In this document: one piece after another, positions 20,287 to 31,129 of the stretch
How the letters are laid out: each line of letters opens with the position of its first letter
Position numbering within the stretch: position 1 is the first letter of the stretch
Assembly: GCF_027943255.1 (NCBI RefSeq)
Contig: NC_072893.1
Location: forward strand, 39,392,001-39,456,000
Direction: 5' to 3'
Length of the DNA: 64,000 nucleotides
Source of the DNA: Anastrepha obliqua
Lineage: Eukaryota > Arthropoda > Insecta > Diptera > Tephritidae
Position numbers and translations under genes: made by a program
Notes under the pieces: model-generated
Databases searched by the model: none
What the model saw: only the letters and a program-made list of their open reading frames with translations
Told to the model about the DNA's origin: nothing

Positions 20287-21845
20287 CTAAGAGCCAAAAA
20301 ATGTGGAATAGAGCATGAAAAACGACGGACAGAATATATAAAGAACTGTACCATAATTTAAGTCAAAGTTATTTGTGGTATGACATAGAAGAATTTATAG
20401 TTTCATGGATTTTTAAAATCAGAGATAATTGTGTAAGAAGGTGGTAAGAAATGAGAACAAAAACTTAGCTGATCCCAAATAACCTCTGCTTGTTTGGTAG
20501 GTAGTGAGGTGCACCATTTGGCCACGTTTTGTTCTTTTAATAGCATCGAAAAGGAGGAAGCATCGAAAACTGAACCCCACCAGGACTAAACCTCCTATCG
20601 CCAAAGTACCAATTCCCCCGGTACTAAGGTCAGGCATTTCGTCGAGAGGCGATTTGAATACTACACTCAAAGTCCGTTACCGTCCAGATGCAATGCGTCG
20701 AAAGTAGGATCTACTTATTACCACCCGCTGTTTAAGTCAGTTCATGAGAGCGCCACCCCTGTCATATCAGTGCTCCCCCAGCCGGCATGTCTCTGTCCAT
20801 ACCATAGTTTCTATGTCTGGTATCGGCCTGCATGCTTGTGGTTGTTGGCTTACAAGCTTTTTTGGCGTTCGCATCTTGGCCTTGCCTGCTCGCTGTATCG
20901 GAAAAATGCAGCAACTCCGGTACAGCGAGCATGCAAGGGAAAACGCGAATGCTAAGGAAGTAAACCAAGCCATTGGGGCACGTCGATGAATTTACTGGTA
21001 TTTCTCAAGACGGTTTCAATTCGAATTTGTTTTAAAAAGCAACTACAGGTACTGCGTGGTCTCTTATGCGCCAGGGGCGATACGGGCTGAAATTGTGCCT
21101 ACTTCATAGAGCGTTTTTTGAGAGACCCATTTTAGCCACTTTTCCAGTAGTGATGTAAATTTCTAATAATCGTGGCTGTTAGCCATAAACCTTCGGTGTA
21201 CCCTAAGAGTTAAAATCCAGCAATAAATATTACAACTATGCACAAATACTTGAATTCCTCTCTACCTACGCATTTATTTCATTGTTTTCATTCCTCGAAG
21301 TAGATTTTATATTTGTGATTTAAAACAAAAAAGGCATTCACAGGCAGCACAAAAACAAAAACCATTCAGTGAAATATTTTCGATTGGATGCCTTTCAAGT
21401 GCGTTATTTCCGCTACAAAGCAGACAAACCAACTGTATTTCTAAAAATTGTCCTTCAGAATGGAAACACGATTTTTTTTTAGATTTTTTTTTCTTATATG
21501 CGGCTCCTTCGTTCAGTCAGTCTGCTTATCCTCACTTTCACTTCGCCCGCATGCTCACATGGTTGCTCAGTGCAGTGTGCATTGTGGCATAAAAAGCATA
21601 AGGAAAGAAGAAAATTTGCAATAGCAAAAGCACAAATGACTAAAATACGCGCAACGGATGAATGGAGGACAAGTGCAGCGAAGAAAAATAACAGAAATGC
21701 AAACACTGGAAAAAATAATAAATTAATTAAATAGGAAAGTAAGGAAGATGAACATTTTTTCCAGGAAAGTGACACTACTCATATAACTTTTCAAGGAGCA
21801 CACAGCTTCCCAAGCGCGCCACTCTGTTGAGGCCGCAAAAATGTA
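20287..21845. other. Unassigned region; small ORFs without support
   Basis: Several overlapping 60-93 codon frames occur on both strands at 20419-20989 and 21494-21775. Their opposite-strand overlap and lack of motifs argue against genes. The DNA is less AT-rich than its surroundings. It contains the hairpin at 20880-20938. Confidence 0.4.
20880..20938. repeat. Short inverted repeat (hairpin)
   Basis: CCTTGCCTGCTCGCTGTATC at 20880-20899 (arm to 20901) pairs with CCGGTACAGCGAGCATGCAA at 20917-20936 (arm to 20938). That is 22-bp arms with about two mismatches and a 15-nt loop. Weaker complementarity continues outward (GCGTTCGCAT against GCGAATGC). This could be a pre-miRNA-like fold or the relic of a small foldback element; nothing else supports a gene. 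Confidence 0.6.
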
Positions 21846-22075
21846 GCTGAGATCACAATAAGCGTATTGGTCTTATTAAATCCCTTAGCTTTGACCTTCG
21901 TGCCTCCCTGTAAAGTCTACACAAGGATGCATTTTATACGGAACTACTACCCTCCAACGAATCACAAATGGTAGTAGTTCCGTATAAAATGCATCCTTGT
22001 GTAGACTTTACAGGGAGGCACGAAGGTCAAAGCTAAGGGATTTAATAAGACCAATACGCTTATTGTGATCTCAGC
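21846..22075. repeat. Perfect 106-bp inverted repeat with 18-bp loop
   Basis: Left arm 21846-21951 and right arm 21970-22075 are exact reverse complements over 106 bp, separated by 18 bp (CTCCAACGAATCACAAAT). The left arm starts GCTGAGATCACAATAAGCG and ends GGAACTACTACC. Flanking bases diverge at once (TA before the left arm, GCCATGG after the right arm). No TIR-like termini, target-site duplication or ORF explains it. Transcribed, it would form a long perfect hairpin RNA. A foldback transposon or a read/assembly artefact remains possible. Confidence 0.95.
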
Positions 22076-23165
22076 GCCATGGACCATGACTCAAACCATG
22101 GGAGACTATTTTATTATAGCGCTATTATTTTCATGGGACCAACAAGCGCAAGAAGATTAATAAGCTTTAGCTGAATATTGTAAGAAACGATTTCATTTCC
22201 ATGCAAGAGTTTGCATCTTATTACGCAGCCAGAGCAAAACTAACTCAATTTTTTCTAATAGGCTAACAATCCTTTCGTTTTTATTGCTAGTCACAGTAAG
22301 AGTTAGTAATTTATCCGCATCGTTCATAATTCATTGCACGAATACTGTAAACGCGGCAAATATGCGGATTCCCTGACGGCGCCTCGCTAAGATCTTCACA
22401 CTCTACCTTTCCGCTTTGTTCGCACCCTCTCCCACGGTTTTATAAATATTTATACCGAATGCATACCTACATACACACATACATAGTAAAAAGAGTGGCT
22501 TAAATGCAAGGATATTATTAGACGCGGCTTCCTTATCCTGTCACCATCGCTTGTTTATTATTTTAAATGCTCAGCCCGTTGTTAGTCACCGCTGGTTCTA
22601 TTGTTCTAGCGCTGTAGCTTCCGTCATAAAGCATAGTTTTTATTGTGTTGCCTTCATTTTGCATTGTTCTTTTCAGCTTATTTCTTTTTTTACGAGTAGT
22701 GGTAATTTGCTACTCTTTTTCGTATTGTCAAGCTCATTCTCGCCACAACTTATCTACTTTGTTGGTATTATTCTTACTGTAACCATATTTTTTTCTCGTT
22801 TTATAAAGGTTTTAATTTCACTATTTTTTCTAGAGTTAATCTTTATGCCATATTTGATTTATTGTTGCTTTTTCTATCTGGATGATGAGTAAGTTGATTC
22901 GTGGAAAGAAGCGATAGGATTATGAGGAAATAAAAATATAACTTTCGTGGTCGAATGTGAAAGCTAAAGCAGGAAAATCCGTGTAATATATATATACAGC
23001 ACTTATTTTCAGGCATCAGCCAATTAAGAACCTTAGTTGAGTACCTCGCCAGTACCAGTACTGAACACCATTACTACTTAAAACTCGAGCCTTCTATATA
23101 TACATTTTAATCGCTACTATGGACTTTAGTGTAGGGTTTTTGCTCGCAGCTACTTTATTGACAAA
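22076..23165. other. No recognised gene
   Basis: Holds a 113-codon frame at 22551-22892 that is very hydrophobic and T-rich, with no motif; I treat it as chance. Nothing else is recognised. Confidence 0.45.
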
Positions 23166-23169
23166 ATGA

Positions 23170-23375
23170 GTGATGAAATGATACCTAGGAGTGCAACTAG
23201 ACCCGAAAATAACTTGCTGGGCGCACATAAATCATGCTGCCACAAGACTTGCCAAAGTAAGCTCATGGAAAAACTTGGAGGTCCAACTCAGAGCAAGTGA
23301 AAACTGTTAATGGACACGACGAGCTCGATTCATCTATATGGGCAGATTCGCTGAGGGTCAAATGCGGTCGTTTTG
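23170..23375 (+). pseudogene. R1-like non-LTR post-RT fragment
   Basis: Two plus-strand frames joined by one shift read YLGVQLDPKITCWAHINHAA (about 23178-23240), then NLGGPTQSK, KLLMDTTSSIHLYG and WADSLRVKC (about 23270-23360). This is the segment just after the RT catalytic core in R1-clade elements. A stop precedes KLLMD. Only about 200 bp remain. Confidence 0.68.
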
Positions 23376-23624
23376 TAACATTACCTTTAATTTTTGAAAA
23401 TAAAAATCTTACATGGGCTTGATGCCATATATGAACACGGTTTCACAAATACTGTCTCAGGTTCTTTTCAGGAAATCTACTCTTTCGTTCTGCGGAACAT
23501 AAGTTTGTATTGATTAACCGTTAATGATATCGACGAGATTTTATAATTTTACGACATTCTAAAAAATATTTTGAAATAGTAGTTGCCACGTTTGATCGGC
23601 AGCTTGACTATCGGCAAAGATACG

Positions 23625-23935
23625 ATTTTTAGAGAGCGGAATTCACAGAGACGTCACTGATTCGATGGTTCGGTGAAAGCAAAATTAATAAAAACATTTT
23701 TCTAACAACGGTCGCCCCTCGGCAGGCAATGGCAAACCTCCGAGTGTATTTCTGCCATGAAAAAGCTCCTAAATAAATATCTGCCGTTCGGAGTCGGCTT
23801 GAAACTGTAGGTCCCTCCATTTGTGGAACAACATCAAGACGCACACCAAAAATAGGAGGAGGAGCTCGGCCAAGCACCTAACAGAAGTGTACGCGCCAAT
23901 TATTTATTTATTATTTTATGTTCGTCATATCATCT
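23625..23935 (+). repeat. tRNA-derived SINE, copy 3
   Basis: Reads in SINE orientation on the plus strand. It has a 5'-truncated head with GATTCGATGG as B-box relic (about 23658), the shared body (CCCCTCGGCAGGCAATGGCA near 23715, GTCCCTCCATTTGTGGAACA near 23810) and a 3' end GCGCCAATTATTTATTTATT. The A-box part of the head is missing. Confidence 0.78.
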
Positions 23936-25299
23936 GAATCATCATTATTCTATGCAACTGACTAAAAACACACAGTTCGAAGCATGATGGAAAGAATAAT
24001 GAGATGGCGCCTATCGTGGTCCCGTTACTTTGCTCTCAGCGAATTTGACAACGAGTTTCGTGATTTTAGCTCCAGTATGGCCAAATTATCACTTCCGTAA
24101 CTTGATTTAGCATTTTTTTCTTATTTAGTCTTGGAGTTTTAGTTCTTTCTTCATGACATTTTTCTAGCCTGTTCTACAATAATTAAAAGTAATGTCTATA
24201 ATTGAGTAAAATATACATTTTTTTAATTAGTTCAATAATTCACTCAGTTTGATTTAGCTTTACTTTTTTTTTAACATCTGGCCACATTGCCCGCGATTGC
24301 AGTTGTTGTCGGTGTTCTTCTGCTTCCAGCAGTTAAATCTCTCTCTCTCCCTCTACTGCAGTGGTTCCTAGCTTTGGATATAAAAATGCACTAAAATGCC
24401 TATTTAAAGAAAATAAAATACCAAATTTTTGTTGAATTACTTAAAAAACTTTGTATGCGTGACAAATTGTCTTCAAAATGTGCGTTTTTGTTAAATAAAT
24501 GTGTTATGATTATGTACAATTTAATGTTTTGAGCTTTTTTGTTAAGAAAAACTCTTTTGTTAAGAGAACGACTTTTTTGCTATATTTGAGGTTATGTACA
24601 ATAACAAGATAAGGGACTATTTCCGTAGTAATGTCGTTATGGTTTCTTCAGTATTTTCTGGTATTTTGTGGCTTATTTTTACAATGAATACACCTCTTGA
24701 TGCCCTATGTCCCACTAAGGATTGTTGGCCGAAAGAAACGACTACACCTCTATGGTTCTAATCCGCATTCAGTAAATTCTAACGCCTTTTAAAATATGTA
24801 AAAAGGTTTTCAATCTTAAAAGAGTTGAGAGAGGGACATTTAATATTCTTGCATAACCTTAAAAGGAGCAAAAAATTAAATTCACTTTTTCAAAATATCA
24901 AATTTTATAAGAACCAACTAATTTTCATTAGCACTAAAATCTTCTCAGAGTGACCTTCTTTTGTACAATAATACATTTCTTTTTAACTTAAAGTTTCGGT
25001 AGCTTCAAATTAAAAAAAAAGAAACAAGCACGAAACTTCAAAATTCTCGCATTTTCGGTATAAAAAAGCACTAAATTTATTGCGAAGAGCAAATGGTTGG
25101 CAATACTGCATAACTCGGAAAAACGTAACGTCACGCATGCTCTTATGGGCGTAATCTTCTTTCTATCATTCTTGAGTTCGAAGTGTCCGGCAATGAAAAT
25201 TGCATATCTTTCAGTACTTAGAATGATATCAGAGGCATCATTAGTGAGAATTAAAAACTAGGCTACATCAGTTTATCGTCTATTACTCGCAACTTTGAA
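23936..25299. other. AT-rich region without recognised genes
   Basis: Many A and T runs and no frame above 60 codons. No transposon motif seen. A CT-rich stretch lies near 24340-24357. Confidence 0.5.
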
Positions 25300-25510
25300 G
25301 TGTGCCGCTTGCAAGATGATGCAAAATGACATACAGCACGCGAAGCCGTCACCTTATTGGAACAAACTTTTGGTGACCGAATAATCTGAAGAAATGTAAA
25401 GCTCTTCTTAAGTATTGCGATTTGTTATCTTTAATCTACTCTTAATGGGACCAAGTCAAGTTAATGAATTATTCAGATAAGCGAGCATACGACTTATAGG
25501 ACGTTTCAAA
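25300..25510 (+). pseudogene. rosa-like transposase scrap
   Basis: One frame reads LQDDAK, a stop, then HTAREAVTLLEQTFGDRII (about 25318-25385), corresponding to the second-aspartate block of rosa-like transposases. A later piece reads WDQVKLMNYSDKRAYDL (about 25445-25500), matching the FLWG-VK-VY block. The third catalytic position is lost. It is short and damaged, but the order and spacing fit. Confidence 0.55.
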
Positions 25511-25611
25511 CTACAACGTGTAGGAAAGAGTTTTAAAATCCAAAAGTGAAAAAACCCAACCTAATAAAGGCGAACGCTGTAGCCGTAGCAAATGATGTAC
25601 ATTTTTTTTTA

Positions 25612-25825
25612 ATAGCGGTCGCTTCTCGGCAGGCAATGGCAAACCTCCGTGCGTATTTTTGCCATGAAAGACCTCCTCATAAAAAATATCTGGCGTTCGG
25701 AGTCAGCTTAAAACTGTAGACTCTTCCATTTGTGGAAAAACATCAAGATTTACACTACAAGTAGGAGGAGCAGCTCGACCAAATATTCTTAAATGGTGTA
25801 AGCGTCAATTATATATAATTCTGTG
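25612..25825 (+). repeat. tRNA-derived SINE, copy 4
   Basis: Plus-oriented SINE body only (TCTCGGCAGGCAATGGCAAA near 25625; TTCCATTTGTGGAAAAACAT near 25725) with a 3' end GCGTCAATTATATATAATTC. The tRNA-like head is absent. It lies just left of a minus-strand mariner relic. Confidence 0.75.
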
Positions 25826-25859
25826 AAAAAAGTGCCGGGAATTGTTCAATAAAACGCAA

Positions 25860-26565
25860 AACCAAAGCACAATGTTTAATCATCAAAATTTATTTTGTCG
25901 CCTTCTAAATAGACTCCATTCGAAGCAATGAACTTATGCCAACGATTAGTCCAGTGGCAATTTAAGTTTTGGGAAAATGGGGGGTATATATCCAGTGAAT
26001 ACAGTGAATACGGTGGTTGTTCAATGATATTTGTCGAGTTTTTGGTCAAAAAAGTGTTCACAATATGAGCCTTGTGAGACGGTGCGTTATCATGGTGCAA
26101 GACCGATGAGTTTTCTTTCTACAAATTGGGCCATTTCCTACACACATTCTCTCTTAAATGTCGCATAAATTCCAAATAGTATTCTTTATTTGCCGTAGAA
26201 CCATTTGGAACGAATACGGAGATTCCGGGTGCACAACACCATGAATCAAAGAAAATGAGTGGCGTGACTTTCACTTGTGAGCGACTTTGACGTGGTTTTT
26301 TGGGCTTCTGCTCATGTGCATAGCGCCATTCAGCCAACTGATTGCATGTTGACTGGTTTGCATGTCAAACTCATACACCCACATCTCATCACCTGTTATG
26401 ATGCGCTGTATAAATGTTGGGTCCGAATTCACTTGTCACTTCCTCAAACATATCTTCGGCCACCTTCTTGCGATGAATTTTTTGAAAGAAATTCAACTCT
26501 CTTGGAACGAGTCGAGCAGCCACGCGTCTCATGCCCAATTGATGGTTTAGAATATTGCGAACCGA
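25860..26565 (-). pseudogene. mariner transposase relic (irritans-like)
   Basis: On the minus strand the order is VPRELNFFQKIHRKK (about 26480-26530), the first aspartate motif ITGDEMWVYEFD (about 26375-26410), AEWRYAHEQKPKKPRQSRSQ (about 26275-26335), the second aspartate motif VLHHDNAPSHKAH (about 26065-26105), and the C-terminal RWHKFIASNGVYLEGDKINF (about 25880-25945). At least two frameshifts occur, and the third aspartate block is altered to YSLDIYPPF with a deletion behind it. The N-terminal DNA-binding domain and ITRs are not identified. The ending GDKINFDD is typical of irritans-group mariners. Confidence 0.82.
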
Positions 26566-28170
26566 TATACTTTTGACAGAATTTATAAGCGCCAAATGTA
26601 TATACAATACATATAATAAAGCTTTATAAAAAAAGTGCGTGTAGCGTAGTACACATAACAGAATTGAAAATTTCAAGGCAGACAAAGAAAGAGTAAGGGA
26701 CAACAAACAAGCGCCAAAAAGTAGGCAGTGTTATTTCTCACTAGAAATTAGGAACCACAAGGAAAAACTCCGAAAAAATAGCCTAAAGTGTATCTAAGAT
26801 ATATATAAGGTTTAGCTCTCTCTCTCCTTTTCCTCTACGTAATATCCTTTTCTCTCTCGCGGAACGAAAATGCCCAAAACGTTGCATGGCCTTGAAATTT
26901 TACTCTCCATTCTCGCTCGTCCATCGAGGCCTAAGAAGTTGCACTTGAAAAATTTCTTCCTTACCGATCCACTATTACATGAATTTATTAAAGATAAATA
27001 TTTCTAGCCATGCCTCGGGGAAAATCTATTATTATTTTTCATTAGGTTGCACTGTGTAATAAATTACTTATAAATATACATACATATATAACTATATGAT
27101 AACACTGTGACAAAATAAATAAATCAAATCTCATTCTCAATAAATATTTGCCAAATCCTTGCAAACATAGGCTACGTATTTTTGATGCTGCTATTCGCAG
27201 TTCGTAATATTTATTACTAGTCTAATAGCACCGAAACCAATTCATCAAACCTCAAATAGAAACACACACAGGCATAAACACAGGTTTTGCTCACTCCATA
27301 CCACTCAGCTCGTGTTCTACACAATTTTCTATTCACGCATTGAGCCTGTAGGGAAGCGCACTAGTATAGTCCCAGTATACATAAATTAGACAGGTAAGAC
27401 CGAGTATGGTACGCTTTGCATTTCTTTTTCAATGGTTCAGTGTGGGTATTAAATTCGAAAAACTTGGTATATCTATGTTATGTTTTTACATAGATTGCAT
27501 TTCAAAAAACCCATATCAGCTGCCATTGCAACTCAAACTATCCATTTATTGCATCAAAAGCCACAAGCAACACTCAGCGCTTCGAATATTTTGCACCACT
27601 AAAACGATTAAATGCGTTTAATTTAAGATTTTAGTACTATCATATTCTAGAAACTGATATCTTGATGCTTGAGTAAAAGTAACGGAGTGGCTCCCAATTG
27701 ACAGAATCGTACCAGTATGGAGGCAGTACGGTAGCACATAAGATCTGTAATTTTATTTTTAGTTTCTTATTAAAAAAAAATTCAATAAATAAAGAAAACG
27801 AAAAAAAGCAATACGCAGGCCGAAACTTGTTTTATCAGTTCAGATTTTCCCTGCAGGGTATCGCATTGTTTGTCTTGGAGGAGTGAACGTGATTAGCACA
27901 AAAAATGAAAAGCGAGGCGGTAGCGAGACCTTGTATGTTATGTGTACTCTCCCACCAACATATGCAAATATGCATGCAGCGCGTCGACATCTGTGTACGT
28001 GTACGTACAGTGTTGAGCAATACTTAAGCAACTTTTTTTACAGATGTAGATTAGCTACTAACTGTGTTTTAAGCCGTGTATATGTAGATTTGAGCTACGT
28101 TCTCGCTCCCAAGTGTGCTATTAGTATTAGGAATTTACTATGGGTGGGAAACGAAGTGAATTATTGCAAT
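26566..28170. other. No recognised gene
   Basis: Contains CT-rich tracts near 26815-26860 and several 60-98 codon frames that overlap on opposite strands. I see no conserved motif in any of them. Confidence 0.45.
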
Positions 28171-28174
28171 TTAA

Positions 28175-28645
28175 TTTAATAATAAAATCTAGTTTTCTCT
28201 TGTATGCCGATGATTTAAAGATGTACATGGGTATAGCACGTACAGTGGACTGTTTTTACCTTCAATCTGATTGAGATAACGTTGTTGTTTGGTGTAAAAG
28301 GAATAAGTTAGATTTAAATATAAGCAAGTGTTTTTATATTTTTTAGTCTCAATCTTATTCTCTTATATCCACTTCCTAACACATTTGTGGTTCTAGTTTA
28401 TCCAATCGAAATGAAATTATTGCTCTTGGTGTGGTATTTGTTTCTAAAGTCTCTTTTCAAAGATATTTAAACTACACCATCTCAAAGTTTTATTCCGTAC
28501 TTGCGTTTATTCGACTAAATCTCGATCAAAAATCATTTCCTTTTCGATTTAATAAATAGGGTTATTGACTCTCCATTGCTACTCGAGATAGTCAATTTCA
28601 ATATTCCTCAACGAAGTTTACGGAATCAAGATTTTTTCTGGTTAG
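28175..28645 (+). pseudogene. Jockey/CR1-like RT catalytic scrap
   Basis: The plus strand reads LYADDLKMYMGI (catalytic box, about 28200-28235), DNVVVWCKRNKLDLNISKC (about 28270-28330) and later GVVFVSKVSFQRY-like wording (about 28430). This is the order from motif C through the LN-KC segment to the region before the thumb. Frames shift and stops occur. The 5' RT and the 3' end are absent here. The scrap at 9430-9870 carries a C-terminal part of similar type. It abuts a mariner C-terminus. Confidence 0.68.
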
Positions 28646-28649
28646 GGAT

Positions 28650-28965
28650 GGTAAGAACTAATTATGCCAGAGCCACACGTTACTAAATCGGTCCAGAAAT
28701 ATTTAGAAGGACTGAATTGGGAAATCTTTCCCCATTCGCCGTATTATCTAGTTATTGTAACTTCGGATTACCACCTATTCCGATCAATGCAGTCAGCCCT
28801 TATTGGAGAGCGGTTCACTTCTTATGAGAGCATCGCAAACTGGCTCAATGAATGGATCAAGTCAAAAGAGCTCGAATTATTCGTCAGAGGATTTCGTATG
28901 CTGCCTGAAATATGGAGTAGAGTTATAGCTTACAATGGCACATACGTCATATAATATCATCTATT
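28650..28965 (+). pseudogene. mariner transposase C-terminal fragment
   Basis: A 96-codon open frame (28664-28954) corresponds to the last third of a mariner transposase. It starts just after the second aspartate (NYARATR in the other frame, MPEPHVTKSVQKYLEGLNWE here) and continues with SDYHLFRSMQSAL and RGFRMLPEIWSRVIAYNGTY at the C-terminus. The first D of the SPDLAPSDYHLF block is replaced, giving YYLVIVTSDYHLF, though the last D before YHLF survives. The frame is open but the protein lacks the DNA-binding region and the first two catalytic positions. Confidence 0.8.
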
Positions 28966-30518
28966 ATTTAGTTGTTCAAATAATTCGTAACTTTGGCTAA
29001 GCAAGGACGAAAACTTATTCGTATACCCAATAATATATGCCAGAAAGGTCTGCCTTTCATATTTTCAAAACCAAAACAAATGTAACAGCTCTGTTATAAA
29101 TAAAGCGCAAAATTACTCAAACTTGGTAAAAATGACTATCCACAACAAAAAAAAAATACACAACGACATGCTAGAAAAAGGTTTTCAAATGCGTGGTACC
29201 ATTTCTGAGAAAACGCATGCAAATCGATAAGGACGATTCAGGTCCGGCAAACCACACCCAATTTTATAACTTGAAGCTAAATTTCTGTCCATCCGTCCGT
29301 CCATATATAATAATATTAGAAGCTACAATTTGCATTGCCTTAAAGTTTCCTTAATTCTAAAAATTAACAGGCAGCCCCAATTTAATTTTCCTAACATGTG
29401 TGCGAGTATATGAAATTCGGTCCGAATCGAATTTAGCGCTTCCTTACTTGTTCGAAATATTTTTTGCTCTGAAAAGGTGAGGAAGAAATCAACCCAAAAC
29501 ATATTGCAAAAACTTGGAGATAAAATAAATTTGCCTGAAATTTAACTCTGTTTTGTTTTATTTAAACATTCCCGATACTTTCAGATCATATAGTATACAT
29601 TAAATTTCGCAACTAAGTATGACTCAGCAAAAAAATTGCTTGAGTTTTGCACAATACTGTACGCGTTTGTGTTTGAACAACGCATATTAGTCTTTGTTAG
29701 CTTGCATTATTTGTACTACTCTCGTTTCTAGCGCCCTGCTCGTGATATCATTCACATTTTTCTTGTTTACTTTTTTCTGGTTTTTGTTTACTTCCTTCTT
29801 TATGCTTCGCCTGATAAGATAAAACGGGACAACTTTATTATTCAACAAACGCAAGGACATTCACTGATAAACTACACATGACATGGCAAATCCACCGACA
29901 TTCCTTGGCATACAATTTTTCGTCGCTATCAGGTCTTCTTGTTTACTCTTGTATCTGATCACCCCTTCATGCTTATTTTGAATTATGAAATTCTATAATA
30001 CATTTCAGCTGGAAAATATTACCAAGTTCTGATTGTGATCTTATGAATATTTTATATATGACCTCAATTTAACACCAAAAAAAAAAAGCAAAGAATGAAA
30101 ATAAAAAAAAAAACAAGATTCTTTGATTTTATCTACAGGCGAAACATACACACGCAGATGGCGGAAAATCAAAGGAAGCTAGAAAAATATCTAAATGTAA
30201 GAATACTTTTGAAAGGCATCCACTTAAGATGTGTTAGTCAAAGCAGCTGTAGATATTAGAGAAATGCACAGCTCCGAATAAATTTAACAAAATATTAGTA
30301 ACCAGTTAGTCGACCAGGCACAACTAAGAATTGCTGAAGATTACTCCTAATTGAGGTCGAAATATCGACAAAGAATTTTGTTGCTTTTATTGATTTGTTG
30401 TTTTATTTTTGAACTGACTTTAAGCTCGCAAAGTAAAACTACGAAAACTAAACCATTAAAGCCTTTATTTAAGTAAAAAGGTGTGGCGCAAGCACCAAGA
30501 GGAATCAAATCATTCTGC
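28966..30518. other. AT-rich region without recognised genes
   Basis: No frame above 60 codons and no element motif seen. Poly-A-like tracts near 30080-30115 may be retroelement tails, but I cannot attach them to one. Confidence 0.5.
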
Positions 30519-31096
30519 TTAACCCTTAACTGGTATCGTAAATTTGACTAACGAAACTAGTATCGTGGGGGCCGCGCGGCCCCCTATTAAAATTAGATTC
30601 TAGGATACAAATGTCTACAATTTTTTTCAAGAATTATTTTGATAGGACAAATAACAAGCTTGTTTTATGAAACTAATAAGTTTTTATTCATATACTTCTG
30701 TTAACTTATTTACTACAAGAGATCACAAAATTTGGACAATTTTTTGGTATTTTTTTCTTACCACTATAAAAATAAAAAAAAACTATTATTTCGAAAGTCT
30801 TTAGCTAACATATGTATGTTTTCTTATTTCTTATAAAATCAACTTTGAAAAAATAAACTAAAACATAAGTATTTCAACGTATAGTGGGGGAATAGTGGGG
30901 TCCGCACGGCTCCCGCAACGTACGTAGCTCCGCTCTGGTAAAAGCTTCAGCGCCGAACGTCCGACACCCGCCGCGTGTCGCGACGTAATGAGATTACTCG
31001 AAATGGCAGCCGCGTACTATGCGTAGTTTTTAAGAAATTCAAAAAAATAAAACGCGTGGGGTCTGCGCGGCCCCCACGATACCAGTTAAGGGTTAA
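30519..31096. mobile_element. piggyBac-type MITE with TTAA duplication
   Basis: TTAA (30519-30522 and 31093-31096) borders terminal inverted repeats starting CCCTTAACTGGTATCGT, 17 bp and exact. The CCC start next to TTAA is the classic piggyBac end. Just inside are GC-rich palindromes (GGGGGCCGCGCGGCCCCC near 30568; GGGGTCCGCACGGCTCCC near 30898; GGGGTCTGCGCGGCCCCC near 31058) in an otherwise AT-rich body. The left arm has about 30 bp of extra sequence (AAATTTGACTAACGAAACTA region) between the TIR and the palindrome. No transposase coding is visible in the 570-bp interior. Confidence 0.85.
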
Positions 31097-31129
31097 TACA
31101 TCAACCAACTACTCAAAACACGCGAGCTG

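Noticed and set aside
20419..20989. Cluster of overlapping small ORFs as genes
   Set aside because: Frames on both strands overlap each other, and part of the area is a hairpin. None carries a motif.
22551..22892. 113-codon hydrophobic ORF as a membrane protein
   Set aside because: Composition is dominated by F, L, I, S from T-rich DNA. It has no domain and no supporting context.
26389..26706. 105-codon minus-strand ORF as a separate gene
   Set aside because: Its C-terminal half is the upstream part of the mariner transposase in a different frame, and the N-terminal half is low-complexity chance sequence.
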